The notes under the pieces: model-generated
What the model was told of the DNA's origin: nothing
Seen by the model: only the letters and a program-made list of their open reading frames with translations
Databases searched by the model: none
Part shown: piece after piece, positions 34,626 through 42,937 of the stretch
Numbering within the stretch: the stretch's first letter is position 1
Layout of the letters: each line of letters begins with the position of its first letter
Source: Naasia lichenicola
GTDB lineage: Bacteria > Actinomycetota > Actinomycetes > Actinomycetales > Microbacteriaceae
DNA: 64,000 nucleotides
Direction of reading: 5' to 3'
Assembly (NCBI RefSeq): GCF_004801885.1
Contig: NZ_SSSM01000004.1
Location: 434,001-498,000, forward strand
Made by a program: the position numbers and the translations under genes

Positions 34626-35669
34626 CTACTTGATGGACTCGACGTCGATCACGAAGCGGTAGCGGACGTCCGAATTCAGGACGCGCTTGTAGGCCTCGTT
34701 GATCTGCGATGCGTCGATCAGCTCGATCTCCGCAGCGATTCCGTGCTCGGCGCAGAAGTCGAGCATCTCCTGCGTCTCGGCGATGCTGCCGATGGAGGAT
34801 CCCGCGAAGGAGCGGCGGTTGTCGAACAGGGTGAAGGCGTGCACCTCGAGCGCCTCGGGCGGGGCGCCGACGCTCACCAGCGTGCCGTGCAGACGGAGCA
34901 GCTTGAGGTAGGAGTCGATGTCGATCTTCGCGCTGACCGAGTTGATGATCAGGTCGAACGTGTTGGCGAGCTTCTCGAAGGTCTCGTCGTCACTGGTCGC
35001 GTAATAGTGGTCGGCTCCGAGTCGGAGGCCGTCCTCCTTCTTGCTGAGCGACTGGGACAGGACGGTGACCTCGGCGCCCATGGCGTGGGCGATCTTGACG
35101 GCCATGTGGCCGAGCCCGCCCATGCCGACCACGGCGACCTTCTTGCCGGGTCCGGCGTTCCAGTGCGCGAGCGGCGAGTAGGTGGTGATGCCGGCGCAGA
35201 GCAGAGGGGCGGCGGCCTCGTACGGGATGGATTCCGGAACCTTGAGCACGAAGTCCTCGACGACGACGACATGCGTCGAGTAGCCGCCCTGGGTGATGCT
35301 GCCGTCCTTATCGACGGCGGCGTAGGTGCCGGTGTTGCCGTTGAGGCAGTAGTTCTCGGCACCGGCGAGGCAGTTCTCGCACTCGCGGCACGAGTTCACC
35401 ATGCAGCCGACGCCGACGCGGTCGCCGACCGCGTGCAGGCTGACCTCGGATCCGACCTCGGTGACGACGCCGACGATCTCGTGGCCGACGACCTGGGGGT
35501 AGCTGATCTCTCCCCATTCACCACGGACGGTGTGGATGTCGGAGTGGCAGATGCCCGCGTAGGCGATCTCGATCAGGACGTCGTGGGGGCCGACGTCGCG
35601 GCGTTCGATGGTGGTGGGAACCAGGGGCTCCGTGGCGGAGGGGGCGGCATAGGCGTTGACGGTGAGCAC
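34626..35669 (-). CDS. Zinc-dependent alcohol dehydrogenase (NADPH-type, cinnamyl-alcohol-dehydrogenase group)
   Basis: 347 aa. Catalytic zinc ligands are in [11 protein letters not shown] and VGHEIVG. The structural zinc cysteines are in [20 protein letters not shown] (four Cys). The nucleotide-binding motif is [15 protein letters not shown]. The pattern fits the YjgB/Ahr/CAD branch, NADPH-dependent aldehyde reductases. It probably reduces aldehydes in the cytoplasm and is monocistronic. Confidence 0.92.
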   Translation of the reverse strand: MLTVNAYAAPSATEPLVPTTIERRDVGPHDVLIEIAYAGICHSDIHTVRGEWGEISYPQVVGHEIVGVVTEVGSEVSLHAVGDRVGVGCMVNSCRECENCLAGAENYCLNGNTGTYAAVDKDGSITQGGYSTHVVVVEDFVLKVPESIPYEAAAPLLCAGITTYSPLAHWNAGPGKKVAVVGMGGLGHMAVKIAHAMGAEVTVLSQSLSKKEDGLRLGADHYYATSDDETFEKLANTFDLIINSVSAKIDIDSYLKLLRLHGTLVSVGAPPEALEVHAFTLFDNRRSFAGSSIGSIAETQEMLDFCAEHGIAAEIELIDASQINEAYKRVLNSDVRYRFVIDVESIK

Positions 35670-35785
35670 CGGACAACGCTAGCGGGCACCGCCTCGGCGT
35701 TAGCCGGGCGGAGCGTATGGCAGCGGGGCACCGCAGGCCACGGCCCGGCCACGACCCGACATTCCGCCCTGCAGCGCCGTCGGTC

Positions 35786-36826
35786 TCAGGGGGCCAGGGA
35801 CGCCGATGCCGGGTGCCCCGTGCCATGCGCCATGGCGTCGAGGAACTCGCGCAGTGCGTCCTGCGCCGAGACGGTGGGCTCCCAGCCGAGGACGCTTCTC
35901 GCGCGTTCGGTGGACATGACGGGCACACTGGTGGCGATGTCGAGCCAGCCGGGATCGGTGGGCTGGAGGCGCGCCTTCCAGGTCAGCCAGATCAGGGCGC
36001 GGACCACGCTGCGTCGGATCGGCACGGTCCTGCCGCCGAGCAGGGAGGCGAGCACATCCGGGGTCATCACCGGCTCGGCGGCGAGGTTGAATGCGCCGCC
36101 TGCCGTGCGGTCGATACTGCGCCAGATCCCGTCCGCCACATCGTCGGCGTGCACCACCTGCGATACCACCGTGCTGGGCAGCGGGAGGATCGGCGTCCGC
36201 AGCCGGCCGATCAGTCGGTGCGGCACGAGGGGTCCGAGGAAGAGTCGCGCGACCTCTTGGGCGGCGTCGGCCTGGAACACCAGTCCTGGACGGATGCGGG
36301 TCAGCACCACCTCGGGATGCGCGGCCTCGAAGGCGTCCATCGCCCGCTCGTTCATGGCCTTGTGCGTGGCGTAGTGAGAGGTCGGCAGTCCACCGGTCGG
36401 CCAGCCCTCGTCGACCCGGCGATGCTTGGGCCCCGGGCTGTATGCGCCGACGGACGAGGCGACGACCACCTGCGGAACGCCGGCGAGCGCCGCCGCATCG
36501 AGCACGCGGGCGGTGCCGGCCACGTTGGTGGCGCGCATGAGCGGCACGTCGTGGCTGGGCTGCAGCTTCCAGGCGAGGTGCACCACCGCGTCTGCACCGT
36601 GGAAGGTCTCCGCGAGGTCTGCGGTGGCACTCGGCGTCGAGACGTCGATCGATCTCCATTCCGCTCCGTCGAAGGGCGGCGCGGAGGACGGCTCGCGGCG
36701 GCTGATGCCGACCCGGCTGACGCCGGGCTCGGACGCGAGCCGTCGCATCAGCGCGGCGCCGAGATTGCCGCTTCCGCCGACGACGACGATGCGCCTCGAT
36801 GCAGTCTGGTTCGTGGCATCCGCCAT
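35786..36826 (-). CDS. NAD-dependent epimerase/dehydratase (extended SDR)
   Basis: 346 aa. The Rossmann motif VVGGSGNLGAALMRRLASEPG is near residue 15. The extended-SDR catalytic Tyr-x-x-x-Lys is in SHYATHKAMNERAM, and a Ser-bearing strand VVASSVGAYSPG precedes it. The C-terminal substrate domain (AARDPG-like region, WLTWKARLQPTDP) supports a sugar-nucleotide or sterol substrate. No substrate can be assigned. It stands alone, with 131 bp to the anti-sigma gene. Confidence 0.88.
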   Translation of the reverse strand: MADATNQTASRRIVVVGGSGNLGAALMRRLASEPGVSRVGISRREPSSAPPFDGAEWRSIDVSTPSATADLAETFHGADAVVHLAWKLQPSHDVPLMRATNVAGTARVLDAAALAGVPQVVVASSVGAYSPGPKHRRVDEGWPTGGLPTSHYATHKAMNERAMDAFEAAHPEVVLTRIRPGLVFQADAAQEVARLFLGPLVPHRLIGRLRTPILPLPSTVVSQVVHADDVADGIWRSIDRTAGGAFNLAAEPVMTPDVLASLLGGRTVPIRRSVVRALIWLTWKARLQPTDPGWLDIATSVPVMSTERARSVLGWEPTVSAQDALREFLDAMAHGTGHPASASLAP

Positions 36827-36957
36827 GAGCTCTCCGCCCCTCCGAGCGCTCCCATGCGGGGGCGTCTGTTCGACGCTATCCCCTCGACCGTCGAGCTCTC
36901 GGAGAACGGCCGCGATACGGCCCTGGCGGGCCTACTCGACCACCGACGGCGCTCGAG

Positions 36958-37752
36958 TCAGGAGCGCGCGACCTCCGCGGTCATCAGGGTTGCGCCGGTG
37001 GCGAGGGAGCGGATCTCGACCGTCCGGATCTGATCGACGCTCAGCTCGGTCGAGCCGACCACGTCGACGGATTCCCCGGGGGCCGCCTTCCAGGTCGACA
37101 CCTGGGTCTCCTCGCCCGTGTCGTCGATCACCACGAGGGCGTAGCGCCAGCCGCCCTCGTCGGTCGGCGGCGCGTACCAGGTGCCGTCCTCCGCATAGCT
37201 GCAGGCCACGTCGAGACTGGTTCCCCAGTCCGCCGAGGCGAGTCGCACGGTCGCCTCGAGCGGCCCGGGCTGCGTCTGCGCGAGGACGGTGGTGGAGCCG
37301 GTCGACGAGGTCGCGGCGATGATCGACGGGACGGCGACGGCCGCCAGCACGACGGCCGCTGCCACCAGGCCGAGCACCAGGCGTCGTCGGGTCCGGCCAC
37401 TGCGCCGACGCTCCCTCTCCTGCATCCGCTCCAGCAGGTCGGCGGGGGGCGGAATCGATCCGGCGTCCGTTCCGGAGTCGAGGTCGGCGTCGGAAACCTC
37501 TTCGGCGCGGGCGTATCCGTCCTCCTCGCGGTCGAGCAGGCCGAGGGCCGATTCGGCCGGCACGGTGCGCAGCAGTCCCGGCAGGCCCGCGAGGGCCGCG
37601 ACGGCGTCGGCGCATCGCTCGCAGCTCTCGAGATGCAGCTCGAACGCGCGTCGGTCTTCGGCGGACAGCGCGCCGAGCACGTAGGCGGCGTCCCACTGGG
37701 AGACCCGATCATGGGCCGCATGCTCGCGGGCGTCGGCGTGGGAGTCGGTCAT
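36958..37752 (-). CDS. RskA-type anti-sigma factor
   Basis: 264 aa. The N-terminal anti-sigma zinc-finger-like region has His40, Cys44 and Cys47 (HLESCERC). A single membrane helix (about 124-145) is followed by an RskA-like extracytoplasmic domain (TVRLASADWGTSLDVACSYA, WKAAPGESVDVVGSTEL). It should hold the sigma factor inactive until cleaved. It overlaps the sigma gene by four bases and follows it. Confidence 0.9.
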   Translation of the reverse strand: MTDSHADAREHAAHDRVSQWDAAYVLGALSAEDRRAFELHLESCERCADAVAALAGLPGLLRTVPAESALGLLDREEDGYARAEEVSDADLDSGTDAGSIPPPADLLERMQERERRRSGRTRRRLVLGLVAAAVVLAAVAVPSIIAATSSTGSTTVLAQTQPGPLEATVRLASADWGTSLDVACSYAEDGTWYAPPTDEGGWRYALVVIDDTGEETQVSTWKAAPGESVDVVGSTELSVDQIRTVEIRSLATGATLMTAEVARS

Positions 37753-38276
37753 CGCGTGACCCCCTTCTCCTGGAGGGCGAGTCTCAGTGCGTGGAGTCCG
37801 TAGTGCAGGCGGGACTTCACCGTCCCCTCCGGGATTCCGAGCTCGCGGGCGATCTCCGGCACGGTGCGGCCGGCATAGTAGGCGTGCACGATCGCGGCCC
37901 GGTGCTCCACGGACAGCTCGGCGAGCGCCGCTCCGACTACCAGTCCCTGGAAGACGGAGTCGGATCGGTCGTCGGAGAGCACCTCGGGGAGCTCGTCGAC
38001 GGTCACCTCGTGCCGTCGCCGAGCCGTGCGGTACTCGTCGACGACGAGGTTGCGGGCGACGGTGAACAGCCAGCTGCGGATCGAACCGCGCTCGGGATCG
38101 ACGGTGCGCTTCGTCCGCCAGGCCCGAAGCAGGGTCTCCTGCACGATGTCCTCGGCGGTGGCGCGATCCCCCGTGAGCGAGACGACGTAGCGCCAGAGCG
38201 CCGGGGCATGCTGGTCGTGCAGGGCGCGCAGCAGCTCGTCATCGGGACGACGCGGCGCGATTCTCACAACAGCCAC
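37749..38276 (-). CDS. ECF sigma factor, SigK/RpoE-like
   Basis: 175 aa from the GTG at 38276; a second GTG at 38267 is nearly as good. Sigma region 2 includes ALHDQHAPALWRYVVSLTGDRATAEDIVQETLLRAWR and then RSWLFTVARNLVVDEYR. Region 4 has SVEHRAAIVHAYYAGRTVPEIARELGIPEGTVKSRLHYGLHALR. It probably directs transcription of its own operon, as tandem CTGAAC boxes lie just upstream. A 24-bp direct repeat (38287-38334) carries these boxes. The anti-sigma gene overlaps its end. Confidence 0.93.
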   Translation of the reverse strand: MAVVRIAPRRPDDELLRALHDQHAPALWRYVVSLTGDRATAEDIVQETLLRAWRTKRTVDPERGSIRSWLFTVARNLVVDEYRTARRRHEVTVDELPEVLSDDRSDSVFQGLVVGAALAELSVEHRAAIVHAYYAGRTVPEIARELGIPEGTVKSRLHYGLHALRLALQEKGVTR

Positions 38277-38302
38277 ACGATACGGCGGCGCGGATCGTTC
38301 AG
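38277..38302 (-). promoter_or_regulatory. Putative autoregulatory ECF promoter of the sigma operon
   Basis: On the minus strand CTGAAC (38297-38302) is separated by 17 bp from CGT (38277-38279), which fits the GGAAC-N16/17-CGT style of ECF promoters. The box is duplicated 24 bp further upstream (38321-38326). The predicted transcript would start near the GTG at 38267, giving a leaderless mRNA. Confidence 0.4.
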
Positions 38303-38334
38303 CTCCGCCCGGCGCGGATCGTTCAGCTTCGCCC
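38287..38334. repeat. 24-bp direct repeat upstream of the ECF sigma gene
   Basis: GGCGCGGATCGTTCAGCT is repeated at 38287 and 38311; the two 24-bp units differ at one base. Each unit carries one GTTCAG (CTGAAC on the minus strand) box. Confidence 0.85.
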
Positions 38335-38337
38335 GGC

Positions 38338-38377
38338 CCGGTGGCTGAGCCGCGCCGGAGGCGCGTGTCGAAGCCCC
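38338..38377. repeat. Family J repeat, copy 1
   Basis: CCGGTGGCTGAGCC ... TGTCGAAGCCC. The same motif, inverted, occurs at 40222-40261. Both have an inner GC hairpin (CGCC/GGCG here, GGGCGC/GCGCCC there). I recall this motif as very frequent in Microbacteriaceae genomes but cannot check. Confidence 0.6.
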
Positions 38378-38394
38378 GCCGAACGTTCGTCCCG

Positions 38395-39588
38395 CTATCC
38401 GGCCAGGAAGTGCCCGACCGCGGCGGCGAGCGCGATCGGAAAACGCTGCAGCTGAGGGATGTCGACCCACTCGTCGACCGCGTGCAGCCCGCCGCCGGCC
38501 GGACCGCAGACGATCGTCGGCACGCCCGCCTCCTGCCAGAGCGCCGACTCCATCCAGTAGGGCGCTCCGACCTCGCGCGGCGGCTCGGCACCCGCCTTCG
38601 GCAGCTCGATGGCCATCAGGTCGAGCAGCTCGCGCGCCGGGCCGCTCGGCTGGGCCCGCCAGGCGGGACGCGAGATGCCGGGTTCGAGCTCCCAGCCGAC
38701 CTGCGGATGGTCGCCGCGGATGGCGTCCACGATCTCCTGCAGATCGCGCATCCCGATGTCGTCCGGCTCTCCCGACACCGTGCGGCGCTCGACGGTCAGC
38801 TCGCCGTTCGCTGCGATGGTGAACGGCGCGACTCCGGCGCGAGCGACCGTCGCCATCAGCGACCCCGAACCGAGCAGCGGATGCGCCGGCGCCGCCGCCA
38901 TCGCGCGGTTGCGTCGGGCGATGGCGACAAGCAGCTCCCCCAACGGTGGCATCACGTCGACCGCGAGCTCCGGCTGCGAGGAGTGGCCCGCGCGCCCGGT
39001 CAGCCGTGCCGTCTGCACCGAGTAGCCGCGATGCGCGACCGGCAGATCGAGCCAGGTGGGCTCGGCGACGATGCAAACGTCCGCTCGCAGCTCCTCCGCG
39101 GCGAGCGCGTCGAGCACCGCGAGCGCCCCGAGGCTGCCGTCCTCCTCATCGGCGACCAGGGTGACCGCGATCCGCCCCGGCGGGTCGGTGCCGACCAGCT
39201 GCTCGGCGGCGAGCAGGATGCCGGCGATCCCGCCTTTCATGTCGCTCGTGCCGCGGCCGACCAGGCGGTCGCCCTCGATCCGCGCGGTGAACGGATCATC
39301 CATGCCATCGACGCCCACCGTGTCGAGGTGGCCGTTGAGCATCACCGTGCGACCGGATCGGGAGCCGCTGCGCACGGCGACGACGCTCGGCCGCCTCTCA
39401 TCGGATCCGGCGTGGACGAGACGGGTCGTGAAGCCGGCCGATTCGAGTCTGTCCGCGACGAACGTCGCGATCCCGGCCTCGCCGGCATGCCCCGGCGACA
39501 GCGATGGACTGACCGAGTCGATGGCGACGAGCGCTCGAGTCAGGTCGAGCACGTCGTCCGACCGACTGCCCGGGCGCGAACCAGACAT
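38395..39588 (-). CDS. M20 family peptidase/deacylase (ArgE/DapE type)
   Basis: 397 aa from the ATG at 39588, close after the DHFR-like gene. The M20 metal-binding motifs are present: MLNGHLDTVGVDG, then GRGTSDMKGGIAG with the bridging Asp, and LVADEEDGSLGA with the catalytic Glu pair. The dimerisation domain includes GRAGHSSQPE, and CGPAGGGLHAVDEWVDI is near the end. It hydrolyses acylated amino acids or related amides in the cytoplasm using zinc. The exact substrate is unknown. Confidence 0.93.
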   Translation of the reverse strand: MSGSRPGSRSDDVLDLTRALVAIDSVSPSLSPGHAGEAGIATFVADRLESAGFTTRLVHAGSDERRPSVVAVRSGSRSGRTVMLNGHLDTVGVDGMDDPFTARIEGDRLVGRGTSDMKGGIAGILLAAEQLVGTDPPGRIAVTLVADEEDGSLGALAVLDALAAEELRADVCIVAEPTWLDLPVAHRGYSVQTARLTGRAGHSSQPELAVDVMPPLGELLVAIARRNRAMAAAPAHPLLGSGSLMATVARAGVAPFTIAANGELTVERRTVSGEPDDIGMRDLQEIVDAIRGDHPQVGWELEPGISRPAWRAQPSGPARELLDLMAIELPKAGAEPPREVGAPYWMESALWQEAGVPTIVCGPAGGGLHAVDEWVDIPQLQRFPIALAAAVGHFLAG

Positions 39589-39590
39589 GT

Positions 39591-40154
39591 TCAGCGCCGG
39601 ATCCGATAGCTCTGCCAGACGACGCCCGGCTCGAAGGGCCGCACACCGATGAGCTCGAGATCCACAGGCCTCGTGCCGCCGAGAAGCGGGATGCCCTCCC
39701 CGAACAGGACGGGATTGACCTTGAGCACGATCTCGTCGATCTCGGGCAGCAGCGTCGCGGCGAGGCGGCCGCCGCCGCACAGCCAGATGTCTGCGCCGTC
39801 CGCTCGCTTGAGGTCCCGGACCAGTGCCAGCGGGTCGTCGCGGACCAGCTCGACCGCCGGGTCCACCGCGTCGAGCGTGGAGGAGAACACGAGATGGCGC
39901 AGATGCGGATAGGCATCGGCGATGCCGGCGTCGAGGCCGACCTGGTGGGTCGCGCGGCCCTCGAGCACGGTATCGAAGCGGCCCGCGCCGTCGATCCTCA
40001 ACGCCGTTCGCGCCGACCCGGGCAGCATCTCGGGGAATTCGGCGATCAGCGCATCGATGTGGTCGCCCTGAACCGGGAAGCGGTCGAACCTGCCGTCCGG
40101 CTCAGCGATGTAGCCGTCGGCGCTCGTCGCGACGAAGTAGACGAGGGATCGCAC
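39591..40154 (-). CDS. Dihydrofolate reductase family protein (RibD C-terminal-like)
   Basis: 187 aa from a GTG. The fold is recognisable from SLVYFVATSADGYIAEPDGRFDRF at the start and the NADPH-binding region ADGADIWLCGGGRLAATLLPEIDEIVLKVNPVLFGEGIPLLGG. It is a member of the RibD_C/DHFR-like family, which reduces varied pyrimidine or other substrates. It stops two bases before the M20 start codon and is co-transcribed with it. Confidence 0.88.
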   Translation of the reverse strand: MRSLVYFVATSADGYIAEPDGRFDRFPVQGDHIDALIAEFPEMLPGSARTALRIDGAGRFDTVLEGRATHQVGLDAGIADAYPHLRHLVFSSTLDAVDPAVELVRDDPLALVRDLKRADGADIWLCGGGRLAATLLPEIDEIVLKVNPVLFGEGIPLLGGTRPVDLELIGVRPFEPGVVWQSYRIRR

Positions 40155-40221
40155 CCCTTCAGCCTGCCCAGAGGACCGGTTGCACGCAAGGAGCACGGGA
40201 GGGAGCAGGGGACGACGGCCG

Positions 40222-40261
40222 GGCTTCGACACGGGCGCTGCGCGCCCGGCTCAGCCACCGA
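40222..40261. repeat. Family J repeat, copy 2 (inverted)
   Basis: GGGCTTCGACACGGGCGCTG, then CAGCCACCG at the other end. It is the reverse complement of the copy at 38338-38377 in both outer arms, with a GGGCGC/GCGCCC inner hairpin. Confidence 0.6.
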
Positions 40262-40331
40262 TGAATACTCGTTGATCTGAATACTCGTTGGTCGAGGAGG
40301 GCCCCGCCGAAGGCAGGGCCGTCTCGAGACC
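40262..40331. repeat. 16-bp direct repeat followed by family K hairpin
   Basis: TGAATACTCGTTG occurs at 40262 and 40278 (16-bp units differing at one base). It runs into GGTCGAGGAGGGCCC ... GGGCCGTCTCGAGACC (40290-40331), a palindromic unit with an inner GGGCC/GGCCC hairpin. It lies beyond the stop codon of the UbiB-family gene at 40406. Confidence 0.6.
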
Positions 40332-40405
40332 GGCAGCCGAAGCATCGAGCCCGAGAAGCAGTGCGCGCCTTCCGCGACTGACCGGCAAGCCGATGCAACC
40401 GCTGG

Positions 40406-42196
40406 TCAGCGGCCCCGGCGGCCTCGGAACAGTCCTGCGAGGAGCGCATGGAGCAGCGGAAGCGCCGAGACCGCCATCAGCACGATGCCGAACACCTCGT
40501 CGGTGCTCCGCAGCAGGACGCCGGCGAGCAGCAGTCCCACGAACACGATCGCCGACACCATGCGGCTGACGGTCCGCTCGAGCTGTCGGACCTGGCGCTC
40601 GAGCCGAGGGGTCTCGACCTCGATCTCGCCGTCCTCGATGCGGGTGACGAGCCCGTCGAGCCGGCGCGGCAGCCGGGCGACGATGCCGACGGTCTCGACC
40701 GCCTCACGCGCGAACGACCCGATCACGCCGCCGCGCTCGTCGCGGAGCAGCTTGTCGGCGTAGGGCTCGACGGCGTTCCAGATGTTGAACTTCGGGTCGA
40801 GCGTGCTGCAGAGGCCCGAGATCAGGGAGACCGCCCGGATGACGAGCAGGAAGTTCTTCGGGAGCTGGAAGGGCAGCAGACGGATCGTCTCGCCGAACTG
40901 GTCGGCGAAGTCCTTGAGCTCTCGCGGGTCGACGTCCTGCAGATCGGTGAAGGCGACCCCGCCGAAGCGGGAGAAGAGGGCGGACATGGTGCGCTCGAGC
41001 TCGCGGATGTCCGCCGAGGGAAGCAGGACGCCGAGGTCGTTCATGCTCTTCACGAGCCGTCGGCCATCGCGGGAGGCCACCGCGATGAGGAACTGCTGCA
41101 GCCCGGTGCGCAGGGTGTCGGGGATCTCGCCCATCATGCCGAAGTCGACGAACGTCAAAACCCAGCCCCGCGCCTCCCCCGCGGTCCCGGCGCCTGCGCC
41201 ATCCGCTGTCGCGGTGCCCGCGCTATCGGTCTGCGCCGCGGACCGGGGCACCGGAGTGACGAAGATGTTGCCCGGGTGGGCATCCCCATGGAAGAAGCCG
41301 TCGACGAACAGCTGGTCGAACATCACGTTCGCGAATTCGATCGCGACGGCGGACGGATCGATGCCCGCCGACCGGAGCGCATCGAGATCGTTGATCTTGA
41401 TGGCGCTGACGTCCTGCAGGGTGAGCACCCGTCGCGTCGAGCGCTCCCAGGCGATGCCGGGCACCCGCACGCGGTCGTCGCCCTCGAACTGGGCGGCGAA
41501 CCGCTCGGCGCTCTGTGCCTCGTGCAGGTAGTCGATCTCCTCCAGGCTGGTGACGGCGAACTCCTCCGCGAGTCCGGGCAGGTCGACACGGCGGTTCACG
41601 AGGGCGAATCTGCTCAGTCGCCGAGCCACCCAGCGCAGGGCGGCCAGGTCGACATCGACGAGCATCCCGATGTTCGGGCGCTGGATCTTCACGACGACGT
41701 CGGTGAATCCCGCATCCTGGGCCATCTCGGGTGAGAGCCGCGCGCGGTGCGCCTGGCCGAGGGACGCGGCCGCCATCGGGGTCTCATCGAACGAGGCGTA
41801 TGCGCCCTCGAGGGAGGTGCCGAGCTCTGCCTCGGCGAGCGCGCGGACCTGGCGGAAGTCCTCGGGCCGCACCTCGTCCTGCAGACCGACCAGCTCGCGG
41901 GTGACCTCGGGCGGCAGCACGTCGAGCCGAGAGGAGAGGAACTGGCCGACCTTGATCATCAGGCCGCCGAGCTCGGTGGCGAGCCCGTAGAAGTTTCGTG
42001 CCATCCGCTGCCACCGACGGGTGCGTCCCCGGGCGCCGAGCCCGGCGAGGCCGAGCTGGGGCAGAGCGATCTCGAACCACCAGTTCTCGACCATGTAGCG
42101 GGTCGCGAAGCGAAGGATGCGCCGGTAGCGGGCGCGCCCGTCGCGGCCGAATCGCTCCGATGGATCGCGCGCGACGATCGCGGTGGTGTTGGTCAA
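40406..42196 (-). CDS. ABC1/UbiB family atypical kinase (AarF type)
   Basis: 596 aa from a TTG that overlaps the PadR stop as TTGA. The UbiB-like kinase motifs are clear: KVGQFLSSR (KxGQ, residues 82-85), AAASLGQAHRARL (A-rich loop), VVKIQRP with the Lys, GDAHPGNIFV (catalytic Asp and Asn) and VDFGMMGE (DFG-like). Two C-terminal membrane helices (about 535-580) anchor it. These atypical kinases support ubiquinone or menaquinone and lipid metabolism. It is coupled to the PadR repressor gene. Confidence 0.9.
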   Translation of the reverse strand: MTNTTAIVARDPSERFGRDGRARYRRILRFATRYMVENWWFEIALPQLGLAGLGARGRTRRWQRMARNFYGLATELGGLMIKVGQFLSSRLDVLPPEVTRELVGLQDEVRPEDFRQVRALAEAELGTSLEGAYASFDETPMAAASLGQAHRARLSPEMAQDAGFTDVVVKIQRPNIGMLVDVDLAALRWVARRLSRFALVNRRVDLPGLAEEFAVTSLEEIDYLHEAQSAERFAAQFEGDDRVRVPGIAWERSTRRVLTLQDVSAIKINDLDALRSAGIDPSAVAIEFANVMFDQLFVDGFFHGDAHPGNIFVTPVPRSAAQTDSAGTATADGAGAGTAGEARGWVLTFVDFGMMGEIPDTLRTGLQQFLIAVASRDGRRLVKSMNDLGVLLPSADIRELERTMSALFSRFGGVAFTDLQDVDPRELKDFADQFGETIRLLPFQLPKNFLLVIRAVSLISGLCSTLDPKFNIWNAVEPYADKLLRDERGGVIGSFAREAVETVGIVARLPRRLDGLVTRIEDGEIEVETPRLERQVRQLERTVSRMVSAIVFVGLLLAGVLLRSTDEVFGIVLMAVSALPLLHALLAGLFRGRRGR

Positions 42197-42771
42197 CTGC
42201 GGGCGAGGATGGCGTAGAGCTTGCGCCGCGCCTCGTCGAGCACCGCGACCGCTTCGGCGACATCCTCCGGCGATCCGGCGTGCGCCACCTGCGCCGCGGC
42301 CTGGGCGAGCTGCGCACCGGCCTTCGGGATGGCGCCGGAGAGGGCGGCGGCTCGCTTGCCCGGCGCTTCCCACGGAGCGGAGACATCGGGCGCCGTCTCC
42401 GCGGCCACCCGTCCGGCATCGGTCAGGGAGTAGGTCTTCTTGCCGGCCGATTCGACGGCGGTGACGAGCCCCTCGTCGGCGAGCACCTGCAGGGTCGGAT
42501 AGACGGAGCCGGGACTCGGCTTCCACATCCCGTTGCTGCGCTCTTCGATCGCGCGGATGATCTGGTAGCCGTGCATCGGCTCCTCGGTGAGGATCGCCAG
42601 CACGGCCGTGCGCACGTCGCCGCGCCCCATCCGGCTGCCGCTGCGCTCTTCGAAGCGCTGCTCGAACGTGTCGCGGAGCTGATCCATCGCGTCCCAGATC
42701 CCGGTGCGCGAGCGACCGCCTCCCGCTCCCGAACGAGCACCCGACGTTCCGCCTGCGTTTGACCTGATCAT
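42193..42771 (-). CDS. PadR family transcriptional regulator
   Basis: 192 aa. The winged-helix region is RTAVLAILTEEPMHGYQIIRAIEERSNGMWKPSPGSVYPTLQVLADEGLVTA, diagnostic for PadR. The first about 50 residues are Gly/Ser/Arg-rich and disordered. It ends with an overlap with the UbiB-family gene, so the two are co-transcribed. PadR repressors usually respond to small phenolic or membrane-active compounds and may control the linked gene. Confidence 0.93.
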   Translation of the reverse strand: MIRSNAGGTSGARSGAGGGRSRTGIWDAMDQLRDTFEQRFEERSGSRMGRGDVRTAVLAILTEEPMHGYQIIRAIEERSNGMWKPSPGSVYPTLQVLADEGLVTAVESAGKKTYSLTDAGRVAAETAPDVSAPWEAPGKRAAALSGAIPKAGAQLAQAAAQVAHAGSPEDVAEAVAVLDEARRKLYAILARS

Positions 42772-42855
42772 GACAACCTCCGGTGATGTGCGACCGGGGT
42801 CAACGATAGTGGGCGACACATCGCTCAACCTGGGCGTCATCGATCGGCGGCTCAC

Positions 42856-42917
42856 CGGCACATGAGAAGTGCGCGGGCACGCGAACGTCCACGTGCCCGC
42901 GCACACTCGATGTGCCG
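42856..42917. repeat. Family H palindrome, copy 1
   Basis: The outer CGGCACAT/ATGTGCCG and inner GTGCGCGGGCACG/CGTGCCCGCGCAC (13 bp, 42869-42881 with 42892-42904) arms form a bipartite stem. It follows the stop codon of the gene at 42938-44104 on the same strand, where it may act as terminator. The second copy is at 45680-45735. Confidence 0.8.
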
Positions 42918-42937
42918 CGGCTCGGATGCGCGCCGCG

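Noticed and set aside
40262-40293. Direct repeat as an insertion target duplication
   Set aside because: The two 16-bp units are adjacent with no inserted element between them, so they are a tandem repeat only.
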